Shown here piece after piece: positions 1-5,490 of a stretch of 5,490 nucleotides of DNA. The stretch comes from Phycisphaerales bacterium (GTDB lineage Bacteria; Planctomycetota; Phycisphaerae; SM23-33): positions 10,269 through 15,758 of the forward strand of contig PMBX01000137.1 in assembly GCA_003153915.1 (NCBI GenBank), given 5' to 3'. The position numbers and the translations under genes are program-made. Every line of letters starts with the position of its first letter. Positions within the stretch are counted from its first letter, which is position 1. Below the pieces are notes generated by a model. That model did no database searches. It was not told where the DNA came from and saw only the letters and a list, made by a program, of their open reading frames with translations.

Positions 1-1148
1 TCCAGCCCTCCGGCGTCGATGTAGAACTTGCCCTTGAGACCGGTTTTTTCCGTCTCGATGGAGTCCTCGATGATCCTCCGCGCGTCGGCTGCGCTGGGAC
101 CGTCGATGCGGGCGGCCATCAATACCGGGGGAATTTTGGCGCCGTGGATATCCTCGTTGAACCGCAGGTTCCACAGCATCGGGTTGGCCAACCAGCCTCC
201 CAGTGGGTAGACGTCCCACCAAAGCAGCGACAATTCGCTATCTACGGAGGCTTCCGGATCGGCGGGCTTGTTCTGGTCTACATAGCCCTTGGCGACGGCA
301 GCCACTGCGACCAGCCCGCCGGTCTCCTGCAATCCTTCCAAAATCGCCGTGACGGACTCAGCCGTCGGCTGGCTGGCCGCGGTGGTCGCCTGGAGGCGGG
401 CTCGTACCTCTAAAAACCGCGCGGACAAATCGTTGGGGTCCGGGGCGTCGGTCAGGCCCGCCTGCTCGATAAAACGGCGAAGCCCGTCCAGGCCGAAGAG
501 GTCCAGGTGCAATCCCATGAGCTGCCGGGCCATGATCTGGCGTTGCTGGTCGTCCTTGGTATCGCGGTATAGTTGAAGCTTGTCGGCCAGGAGTTTTTCC
601 ATGTCCCCAAGCAGCGGCCGCAGTTCCGTCAGCGGCTCGGAAACGGTGGGCGGAGGTTGCTCAAAAAGGTCCGTCACGGGACTCAGCCCGTCGCCGCGGG
701 GCGGGGGGAACTTCTTGCCAACCGTCGCCAGAAGCTTGTAGTCCATGGCCAAGCGGTAATGCGATTTCTGTGCCTGGGCGACATAAAGGGTCGAGATTGA
801 TCCCGTGGCGGCCAGTGGGCCTTCCACTCGCACGGGAATCCCCCACATCAGCGCCAGGCAGCGAATCTTGTCGGCGAGGTTTCGTTCCCGCAGGATCGTC
901 ACAAGCGGCTGATGGATTTGGGTGTTATAGTCCTCCCGCGAGACGGCGTAGTCGGTGGTGGTCTTGAGAAGGACCAGGTGGGACTCATCTATGCCCCGTT
1001 GCTGGATGTAAAATCGCGCCAACTCCACGCTTTGAGGGCTGTCGGAATTGGCGACGACGAGCACTTGATCGCTGCTGAGGGCTGCTACCCCCCTGGGCAG
1101 GCCCAGCAGGCACAGGGCGGCAGCACATATTCCCGCAAACTTTGACAT
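1..1148 (-). CDS. TIGR03790-family exported protein, 3' end beyond window edge
   Basis: The frame stays open for 382 codons from an ATG at 1148 to the left edge, so the C-terminus is missing. Residues 1-24 form a signal peptide (basic start, hydrophobic run AALCLLGL, likely cleavage near VAA/LS), so the protein is probably exported. The family match rests on three blocks: the N-terminal block QVLVVANSDSPQSVELARFY (28-47) followed by QQRGI; the LMWGIPVRV block near 100-108; and SVDSELSLL (301-309) followed by NP, then ARIDGPSAADARRII (346-360) and EKTGLKGKFYIDAGG (367-381). This is the order expected for TIGR03790, a family of unknown function that I associate with Planctomycetota and similar bacteria. 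About 185 residues separate GIPVRV from SVDSEL, far more than I expect; they look mostly helical and charged. The start at 1148 is preceded by AGGA and AAGGA at 4 and 10 nt. An in-frame ATG at 1166 is possible but would put the Shine-Dalgarno inside the gene and add acidic residues before the signal peptide. No enzymatic role can be assigned. Confidence 0.85.
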   Translation of the reverse strand, partial: MSKFAGICAAALCLLGLPRGVAALSSDQVLVVANSDSPQSVELARFYIQQRGIDESHLVLLKTTTDYAVSREDYNTQIHQPLVTILRERNLADKIRCLALMWGIPVRVEGPLAATGSISTLYVAQAQKSHYRLAMDYKLLATVGKKFPPPRGDGLSPVTDLFEQPPPTVSEPLTELRPLLGDMEKLLADKLQLYRDTKDDQQRQIMARQLMGLHLDLFGLDGLRRFIEQAGLTDAPDPNDLSARFLEVRARLQATTAASQPTAESVTAILEGLQETGGLVAVAAVAKGYVDQNKPADPEASVDSELSLLWWDVYPLGGWLANPMLWNLRFNEDIHGAKIPPVLMAARIDGPSAADARRIIEDSIETEKTGLKGKFYIDAGGL

Positions 1149-1152
1149 AAAG

Positions 1153-1163
1153 TCCTGTTCCTT
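1153..1163 (-). promoter_or_regulatory. Shine-Dalgarno site deciding the start of the TIGR03790 gene
   Basis: Read on the minus strand the site is AAGGAACAGGA, two overlapping purine-rich Shine-Dalgarno options that end 10 and 4 nt before the ATG at 1148. It lies downstream of the alternative in-frame ATG at 1166, which favours the 1148 start. Confidence 0.55.
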
Positions 1164-1207
1164 CATACGCACCGCCGGCTCATCCGTTCGGCCCGTATCC
1201 GGTGGGT

Positions 1208-1238
1208 AGCATAACACAGGGGACATGGCCGTAGCCAA
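1208..1238 (-). promoter_or_regulatory. possible sigma70-type promoter for the TIGR03790 gene
   Basis: On the minus strand there is a TATGCT hexamer (1208-1213) preceded by TGT, giving an extended -10 element. TTGGCT lies 19 nt further upstream (1233-1238) as a weak -35. The predicted transcription start would fall about 50 nt before the ATG at 1148. The spacing is longer than the usual 17 nt, so the extended -10 would have to carry most of the recognition. Visual match only; planctomycete promoter consensus sequences are not well defined. Confidence 0.25.
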
Positions 1239-1254
1239 TTGGGATTTGACCGCC

Positions 1255-1269
1255 ACCGGCGGCGCCGGT
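1255..1269. repeat. 15-bp perfect inverted repeat between divergent genes
   Basis: ACCGGC-GGC-GCCGGT is a 6-bp perfect inverted repeat with a 3-nt centre. It lies between the divergent TIGR03790 and hydrolase genes, about 43 nt upstream of the hydrolase start. It could be an operator shared by both genes or an RNA hairpin in the hydrolase leader. In GC-rich DNA a palindrome of this size can also occur by chance. Confidence 0.3.
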
Positions 1270-1299
1270 ACTGTCTGGTTGAAGTTTATTTCGGCTGTT

Positions 1300-1305
1300 A
1301 GGGAA
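1300..1305 (+). promoter_or_regulatory. Shine-Dalgarno site deciding the hydrolase start
   Basis: AGGGAA lies 6 nt before the ATG at 1312. This supports the 1312 start, which places a lipoprotein signal peptide at the N-terminus, over the in-frame ATG at 1225. The 1225 start would bury the signal peptide about 29 residues into the protein. Confidence 0.5.
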
Positions 1306-1311
1306 CCTTAC

Positions 1312-2073
1312 ATGCGTTACGCCTGTCTCATGCACGTTCTCATGCTGCCGCTGGCGATTCTGGCGGCCGGGTGCCCGGTCACCCAGTCCCAGCAGACGCC
1401 CGTGGAGTCGTTGCGGATCGAGGAGCCTGTCAGCGGCGCCGGGTACTATCTCTACGTACCCAGCTTCTACAGCGACCAGCGCGACTGGCCACTGGTGGTG
1501 ACGCTGCATGGCACCTTTGGGTGGGACAGTTCCTCCGCGCAGATCAAGGAATGGAAGTTCCTGGCCGAGAAACACGGCCTGATCGTCGCCGCCCCGGACC
1601 TCAAAAGCGTCCAGGGCATCCTGCCGGTCGTCCGCAGCCTGTGGTATCAGGACCTCCAGGCCGACGAGAAGGCGATCCTGGCGGTCATCGACGACGTTTC
1701 GCGGAAGTACCACATCGACCCCAACGCGGTCCTGCTGACGGGCTTTTCGGCGGGAGGCTACCCGCTGTATTACGTCGGTCTGCGCAATCCACAACGGTTC
1801 AACATGCTCATCGCGCGGGGATGCAACAGCGACCTGGAACTGTTCAAGCAGATAGAGTTCAGCGACAAGGTTCGCAAGCTTCCCGTGGCGATCTTCTGGG
1901 GCAAGGACGAGCTGGCCGAGATTCAGAGGCAATCCTGGCAGGCGTTTCGCTATCTGCGGGAGCACGGCTGCCGAAAGGCCAGCCGCAAGGAAGTCCTTGG
2001 AGGACACCTCCGCCGCCCGGAACTGACCTATTCCCTCTGGCGCAGCCATCTCAGTGAGAAGCACCGGATGTAA
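1312..2073 (+). CDS. probable lipoprotein alpha/beta-hydrolase (esterase-like)
   Basis: A 253-residue protein of the alpha/beta-hydrolase fold, most like the polyhydroxybutyrate-depolymerase/esterase group. The signal peptide runs MRYACLMHVLMLPLAILAAG, with Cys21 as the candidate lipidated residue. The lipobox A-A-G-C has Ala rather than Leu at -3, with Leu at -4, so lipidation is likely but not certain. The oxyanion-hole strand is LVVTLHGTFGWD (61-72). The nucleophile elbow is GFSAGG with Ser146. The acid is probably Asp199 in FWGKDE and the base His232 in GGHLRRPE, in the correct order for the triad. The protein therefore probably hydrolyses an ester or related bond at the cell envelope, facing the periplasm; the substrate cannot be read from sequence. 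A second in-frame ATG at 1330 would give a shorter signal peptide that still keeps Cys21. The gene is divergent from the TIGR03790 gene and converges with the CvpA-like gene 33 bp away, so it is probably transcribed alone. Confidence 0.85.
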   Translation: MRYACLMHVLMLPLAILAAGCPVTQSQQTPVESLRIEEPVSGAGYYLYVPSFYSDQRDWPLVVTLHGTFGWDSSSAQIKEWKFLAEKHGLIVAAPDLKSVQGILPVVRSLWYQDLQADEKAILAVIDDVSRKYHIDPNAVLLTGFSAGGYPLYYVGLRNPQRFNMLIARGCNSDLELFKQIEFSDKVRKLPVAIFWGKDELAEIQRQSWQAFRYLREHGCRKASRKEVLGGHLRRPELTYSLWRSHLSEKHRM

Positions 2074-2106
2074 CCGGTCCGGCGGTTGCCTGATGTGGGT
2101 GAAACT

Positions 2107-3177
2107 CTAGCGGCGAGGGGCGCGGTCCAAGGCTCCGTAGGGTTCCGGCGATCTTTTGTCCAAGGCGCGGATCGGCGCATGGGCGGAGCGGCGGAAGATG
2201 ATTTCCGCGGGCGACGCCCCCTCCGGGATGCGATAGACCCAGTCCAGCGACAACCGGGCGTCCTTGATGTCGCTCTCGACGGTCAGGCTCGCCAACTGGG
2301 GCACGCTGTCCTTCAGGGGCGCCTGGACGCATTCCAAGCCCCCGCCGGACTTCACCAGGTAAGCGACGGGGTAATAGCTGTTCCCGTCGTCGTCGACCAG
2401 GCGGAACTGGCTGGCCGGAAGCCGCCACCAGCCGTCCCCGTCGCGAGCGGACTGGTCGATAGCGGCTCGAATCACCACGACCTTCTTGATGCCTTCCCCC
2501 TGCAAGAGGGGGTTGTCTGGAACGTCTTTCACCCAACCGCTGTCATCCGGCGCGTAGGCCCCGGAGACGGTCATTGCCTCCGGCGCCGCGTCGCTACGGC
2601 CGCCCTTGCCGGCATCGTTGCGGGCGCAGAACAGTTCCAGTTTTAGGTTATCGTGCGTGCGATGGAAGGGATTCTCCGGCGAGGTCATCAGGGAGCCCCG
2701 CGAGAACACCTTCGCCAGTGCCAGGGTGAAATCGTCGGGACAGAAAGGCGCGATGCCATGGTCGCTCTTGAGGTCGTCGTCGAACGGCCTGTAGCCCAGG
2801 ACGGAAGGTCCGAAAGGCAGCATCTGAATGGCCACCGTCAACACGCCCACCATGATCATTCCGGTGACCAGCCCCAGCAGTCCGCCTCCGATGCGGTTGG
2901 TCCACACGCCCGTAACGACGTTGCGGCCCAGGTATCGGTCCGTCAGCACGCGCAGGATAATCAAGGAGATGACAAACAGGCCCAGCAGCGCCGCCGGTTC
3001 GGCATAGAGGGGTATGTACTTGTGAATCGCCTCGGCCAGCGGTTCATAGAAGTTGAAGGAGACCGTCAGGGACACGATGCACAGGAACGCCATTATCAGG
3101 GCGCCAAACAGTCCCTGGACGACCTGGTAGAAGGCAATCGCCGCAACGAGGATCGTCGCCAGTATGATAAATAGCAT
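2107..3177 (-). CDS. CvpA-like membrane protein with C-terminal beta-rich domain
   Basis: A 356-residue protein, about twice the usual CvpA length. Residues 1-120 hold four hydrophobic segments (about 2-18, 21-41, 60-77 and 99-119). The stretch from TNRIGGGLLGLVTG into the fourth helix is the typical CvpA signature, with its glycine-rich entry into the last helix. Residues about 125-225 are a polar linker. Residues about 230-335 look beta-rich: KKVVVIRAAIDQSA, then FRLVDDDGNSYYP, then LSLDWVYRIPEGASPAEIIF. That order resembles DUF4352-type immunoglobulin-like domains, but I place this only tentatively. The family is named for colicin V production; its members are inner-membrane proteins of poorly known role, so the name does not imply a bacteriocin here. 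AGGAG lies 10 nt before the ATG. It is the last gene of a three-gene run, 21 bp after the pseudo-ATPase gene. Confidence 0.8.
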   Translation of the reverse strand: MLFIILATILVAAIAFYQVVQGLFGALIMAFLCIVSLTVSFNFYEPLAEAIHKYIPLYAEPAALLGLFVISLIILRVLTDRYLGRNVVTGVWTNRIGGGLLGLVTGMIMVGVLTVAIQMLPFGPSVLGYRPFDDDLKSDHGIAPFCPDDFTLALAKVFSRGSLMTSPENPFHRTHDNLKLELFCARNDAGKGGRSDAAPEAMTVSGAYAPDDSGWVKDVPDNPLLQGEGIKKVVVIRAAIDQSARDGDGWWRLPASQFRLVDDDGNSYYPVAYLVKSGGGLECVQAPLKDSVPQLASLTVESDIKDARLSLDWVYRIPEGASPAEIIFRRSAHAPIRALDKRSPEPYGALDRAPRR

Positions 3178-3198
3178 CGTCGATGCTCTCCTGGGGGG

Positions 3199-4860
3199 CT
3201 ATTTTTTCTTCTCGGCAGGCTGCCAGACGCGGATCATCTCCTGGATGCTCGTGGCGCCCTCGATGGCCCGCCGCAGCGCCTGCTCCTGAAGGTACAACAT
3301 CCGGGTTTTCCGGCAGGCGGACTTGATCTGCGCCAGCGAGGCCCCGCTGGAGATCAAGGCCCGGACTTCCTCGGTGACCTCCAACAGTTCAAAGACGGCC
3401 GTGCGGTCCAGGTAACCGCTGCCCTGGCAGGTAAGGCAGGTGGTGGGGTTGTTTTTCTCGTCCATCAACGGCTTGGTCGGCGGGCGGTAAAGTTTCTGGA
3501 CCTTCCCGGCGGACAAATTGGCCTTGGCCAGCACCTCTTGGTTGGGCGCGTAGGCTTCCCGGCAGTTGGGGCACAGCTTCCGCAGCAACACCTGGCAGAG
3601 GACGGCCCGCAGCGGGCCTACCGCCGCGGCGGAGTCGCCACAGAGCTTCGCCCATTTGGCCAAAGCCATGAACGTATCGCCCGCCTGCATACCCAGCAGA
3701 ATGGTTTTTTCGGCCGCAGCGCCGAGGATCAGCCCGGCAGCCGCCTCGTCGGGGCACTGGTCCACCATTATGACGGCCGGGTCGCGCCTCATCGCCGCCG
3801 ACAACATCGGGGCCAGGCGGTCCGGTTCTCCGTAGACGTGCTGGGTGATATTCTCCAGCTCGATGGCCTCCTTGGCCTCCAGCGTCTCGATTTGCTGGAC
3901 GTAGGCGTCGTGCTCTCGCAGCAGGGAATACAGCGTGCTGGTCACTCCGCTTCCGGGCCTGCCCGAGACGATTATCAGCCCGGGTCCCGACTGGTTCAGT
4001 TCCCGGACCCTGGCGAGCATCTCCGGGTCCATCCCCAGGGTGTCCAGCTTGGTGCGGACAAACTCCTGAAGCACGCGAAGCCGTATCCGCTGCCCGCCGG
4101 TAGTCCCGAGGGTCTGGATACTCAGTTCCAACTGCATTCCAGCCAGGTCAACGGCAAGCTTGCCTTGTTGGGGACGGCGGCGGTCCTGAATGTCCATTCC
4201 GGCGACGCCCTTGAGGTATTGAATGATCCCTTCACTGTGGTTTAGCCCCACCGGCGGGCGCTCCACCGCCACGCCGTCTACGACAAAGCGGACCCTCGCC
4301 TGCTGTGTGGCGGGTGTGATGTCCGCCTCGCTGGCGCGCCGCCAGACGATGTCATAGAGCAGTTCCTGGGCGAGGTTGTACGCCTCGCGCAGTTCCGGGG
4401 TAGCAGTCTCGGCCGGAGGCATGGCGATCATGCCGCTGGACTGGTAGACCTTCAGCTTTGTAACCGTTTGCCCGCCGGAGGGCTGCCCCCCGCCGCCCCC
4501 GCGGCGGAAAACGTCCTTGAGGTGATCTGCCGTCAGCACCCGCTGGGGGGGCTGCACCATCGCGTTGCGATGCACGACGTAAGCCAGAAGCACCCCGCCG
4601 GTAAGCATCACATAGACCAGCAACCCCACGATGAAGAACGGCTGAACCAGCCAGATCAGCAGCGTCAGGGCGCCCACGATCAGCACGGCCAGGCTCCACG
4701 CGCCGGATGCGGCGTGGACGGCCTTGGCGTCTTTTTCCACCCAGGGCGACCAGTACAGCCAGGGCAGAACCAGCAGGAACATCACGACCGTCTTGGGGAT
4801 CGAAAAGTACCCTCCCGCCGCCAGGCCCATCGTCGCGAAACTTGCCCAGATCATTTCCAT
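3199..4860 (-). CDS. membrane-anchored GspE/PilB-like protein with degenerate ATPase motifs
   Basis: A 553-residue member of the type II secretion/type IV pilus ATPase superfamily, probably inactive. Three transmembrane segments (about 20-38, 55-72 and 74-96) precede a glycine-rich linker RRGGGGGQPSGGQ (119-131). Residues about 158-265 match the domain before the RecA core, with AGMDIQDRRRPQQGK (220-234) corresponding to the GspE AGMDIAERRxPQDGR block. In the core (about 268-440) Walker A reads GRPGSGVTST: the lysine is Val306. The usual EDPVE box is replaced by ETLEAKE. Walker B reads DPAVIMVDQCPD (360-371), where relatives have GE(I/M)RD, so the catalytic Glu is lost. The His-box position reads MQAGDT instead of LHTN. 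The zinc motif survives: C430-x2-C433 and C475-x2-C478, then GSGYLDRTAVFELL. GGAAGGA is 5 nt before the ATG. With the membrane anchor and lost catalysis, a scaffold or regulatory partner of the adjacent PilT-like motor is a reasonable inference. Weak nucleotide binding cannot be excluded. Confidence 0.85.
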   Translation of the reverse strand: MEMIWASFATMGLAAGGYFSIPKTVVMFLLVLPWLYWSPWVEKDAKAVHAASGAWSLAVLIVGALTLLIWLVQPFFIVGLLVYVMLTGGVLLAYVVHRNAMVQPPQRVLTADHLKDVFRRGGGGGQPSGGQTVTKLKVYQSSGMIAMPPAETATPELREAYNLAQELLYDIVWRRASEADITPATQQARVRFVVDGVAVERPPVGLNHSEGIIQYLKGVAGMDIQDRRRPQQGKLAVDLAGMQLELSIQTLGTTGGQRIRLRVLQEFVRTKLDTLGMDPEMLARVRELNQSGPGLIIVSGRPGSGVTSTLYSLLREHDAYVQQIETLEAKEAIELENITQHVYGEPDRLAPMLSAAMRRDPAVIMVDQCPDEAAAGLILGAAAEKTILLGMQAGDTFMALAKWAKLCGDSAAAVGPLRAVLCQVLLRKLCPNCREAYAPNQEVLAKANLSAGKVQKLYRPPTKPLMDEKNNPTTCLTCQGSGYLDRTAVFELLEVTEEVRALISSGASLAQIKSACRKTRMLYLQEQALRRAIEGATSIQEMIRVWQPAEKKK

Positions 4861-4881
4861 GCTTGTCCTTCCGGCCCTGTG

Positions 4882-5490
4882 CTAACGGCCCAGCAGGCCG
4901 CCGCGGCTGGCGGAGATTCCTTTCAACAGCATCTTAAGTTCATCGACGTTGGGCGCCTGCTCGTAGGCCACCTTAGGGTCGACCATTTCCTTCTCGATCA
5001 ATTCCAGCAGGCTCTTGGTGAACGTCCTCATGCCTTCGCCCTCGCAGGAGCGGATGACATCGTTCATCTCGTTGTCCCGCGCCTCGCGGATGAGTTGGTG
5101 GATGCTGGGATTGCTGATCATTATCTCCATCGCCGGGATGCGGTCCACCCCAGCTGCGATGCTGGGCAGTAATTTCTGGCAGACGATCGCGCGGAGGTTG
5201 AAGGCCAGTGACTGGCGGACCAGTTCCCGGCTCTCGGGCGGAAAGAGGTCCAGAACGCGACCCAGCGTCTGGGCCGCGCCGGAAGCGTGGACCGTTCCAA
5301 AGACCAGATGCCCGGTCTCGGAGGCCTGCAAGGCCGCCTGGAAGGTGTCCTTGTCGCGCATCTCGCCGATGAGCACCACGTCGGGGTCCTGGCGCATGAG
5401 GTATTTCAGCGCCGACTCGAAACTCTCCACGTCGATGCCGATCTCCCGCTGGCTGACCATGGCCTTGCCGTCCTGGTAGAGGAACTCGAT
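4882..5490 (-). CDS. PilT-like type IV pilus ATPase, 5' end beyond window edge
   Basis: The last 202 codons of a PilT-family ATPase; the N-terminal domain and Walker A lie outside the window. It begins inside the Asp box (IEF, from the EDPIEF motif) and continues with SQREIGID, then LMRQDPDVVLIGEMRD, a complete Walker B with the catalytic Glu. The His box is TGHLVFGTVHASGA, keeping the key His where relatives have LHTNSA. Further on are VLDLFPPESRELVRQSLAFNLRAIV, a substitute for VISQ.LLP as VCQKLLPS, and the C-terminal block NPSIHQLIREARDNEMNDVI, then GEGMRTFTKSLLELI, all typical of PilT/PilU. PilT proteins are cytoplasmic hexamers that power pilus retraction, so this gene probably encodes a working motor, subject to the unseen Walker A. 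GKA before the ATG at 5460 shows that this ATG is internal and not the start. It has no CxxC zinc motif, as expected for PilT as opposed to PilB. It sits 21 bp upstream of the degenerate ATPase gene in the same orientation. Confidence 0.9.
   Translation of the reverse strand: MEFLYQDGKAMVSQREIGIDVESFESALKYLMRQDPDVVLIGEMRDKDTFQAALQASETGHLVFGTVHASGAAQTLGRVLDLFPPESRELVRQSLAFNLRAIVCQKLLPSIAAGVDRIPAMEIMISNPSIHQLIREARDNEMNDVIRSCEGEGMRTFTKSLLELIEKEMVDPKVAYEQAPNVDELKMLLKGISASRGGLLGR

Noticed and set aside
1225..1311. Upstream ATG at 1225 as the hydrolase start
   Set aside because: It would place the signal peptide and lipobox about 29 residues inside the protein. The ATG at 1312 has AGGGAA 6 nt upstream and gives a proper lipoprotein signal.
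1180..2064. Long minus-strand reading frame (294 codons) opposite the hydrolase gene
   Set aside because: It is an antisense shadow in GC-rich DNA. Its translation has no recognisable domain, signal peptide or family motif, whereas the plus-strand frame has a signal peptide and a catalytic triad.
2072..2087. Possible terminator hairpin AACCG-GTCCGG-CGGTT between the convergent genes
   Set aside because: The stem is only 5 bp and overlaps the hydrolase stop codon, and no T-tract follows on either strand, so the sequence does not support a terminator call.
2051..2536. Minus-strand frame of 161 codons inside the CvpA-like gene region
   Set aside because: It is an alternative frame of the CvpA-like gene, with an arginine- and glycine-rich composition and no motif.
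2107..3177. Bacteriocin (colicin V) production function for the CvpA-like gene
   Set aside because: The name is historical; no bacteriocin, immunity or export genes are visible nearby.
3538..4245. Plus-strand frames of 235 codons here and of 234 codons at 4468-5172
   Set aside because: Both lie opposite the GspE-like and PilT-like genes, which have clear family motifs. These frames show no domain or plausible start context.
3199..4860. Motif loss in the GspE-like gene caused by a frameshift or sequencing error
   Set aside because: The frame runs unbroken from the membrane helices to the zinc motif and C-terminus. The substitutions are single codons spread over several separate motifs, which does not fit one local error.
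1..5490. RNA genes, CRISPR arrays, insertion sequences or attachment sites
   Set aside because: No tRNA-like or rRNA-like stretch, regularly spaced direct repeats or transposase-type sequence was seen; coding DNA fills nearly all of the window.

Overview
The window is a GC-rich, densely coded bacterial segment with no RNA genes, transposons, CRISPR or phage genes that I can see. The gene types suggest a Planctomycetota-like (possibly Phycisphaerae) genome: a TIGR03790-family exported protein, a CvpA-like protein with a long extra C-terminal domain, and a type IV pilus-type ATPase beside a degenerate relative. This taxonomic call is inference from gene content, not from a marker gene.

Layout: (1) Positions 1-1148, minus strand: an exported TIGR03790-family protein whose C-terminus runs off the left edge. 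It carries a large helical insertion. (2) Positions 1149-1311: a short divergent intergenic region with a possible minus-strand promoter and a 15-bp inverted repeat. (3) Positions 1312-2073, plus strand: a probable lipoprotein alpha/beta-hydrolase (esterase-like) with a complete Ser-Asp-His triad. (4) Positions 2107-5490, minus strand: a tight run of three genes, transcribed right to left. They are a PilT-like retraction ATPase (its 5' part lies outside the window), a membrane-anchored GspE/PilB-like protein whose nucleotide-binding motifs have decayed, and a four-helix CvpA-like membrane protein with a beta-rich C-terminal domain. The two gaps in this run are both 21 bp, and each downstream gene has a good Shine-Dalgarno sequence.

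The most interesting element is this three-gene cluster. A PilT-type ATPase that keeps its visible catalytic motifs is followed directly by a paralogue-like protein that has lost the Walker A lysine, the Walker B glutamate and the His-box histidine. That protein keeps its fold signature and its paired CxxC zinc motif, and has gained three transmembrane helices. It looks like a membrane-tethered pseudo-ATPase that may act as a structural or regulatory partner of the active motor, together with a CvpA-like membrane protein. The idea is a hypothesis from sequence and gene order only.
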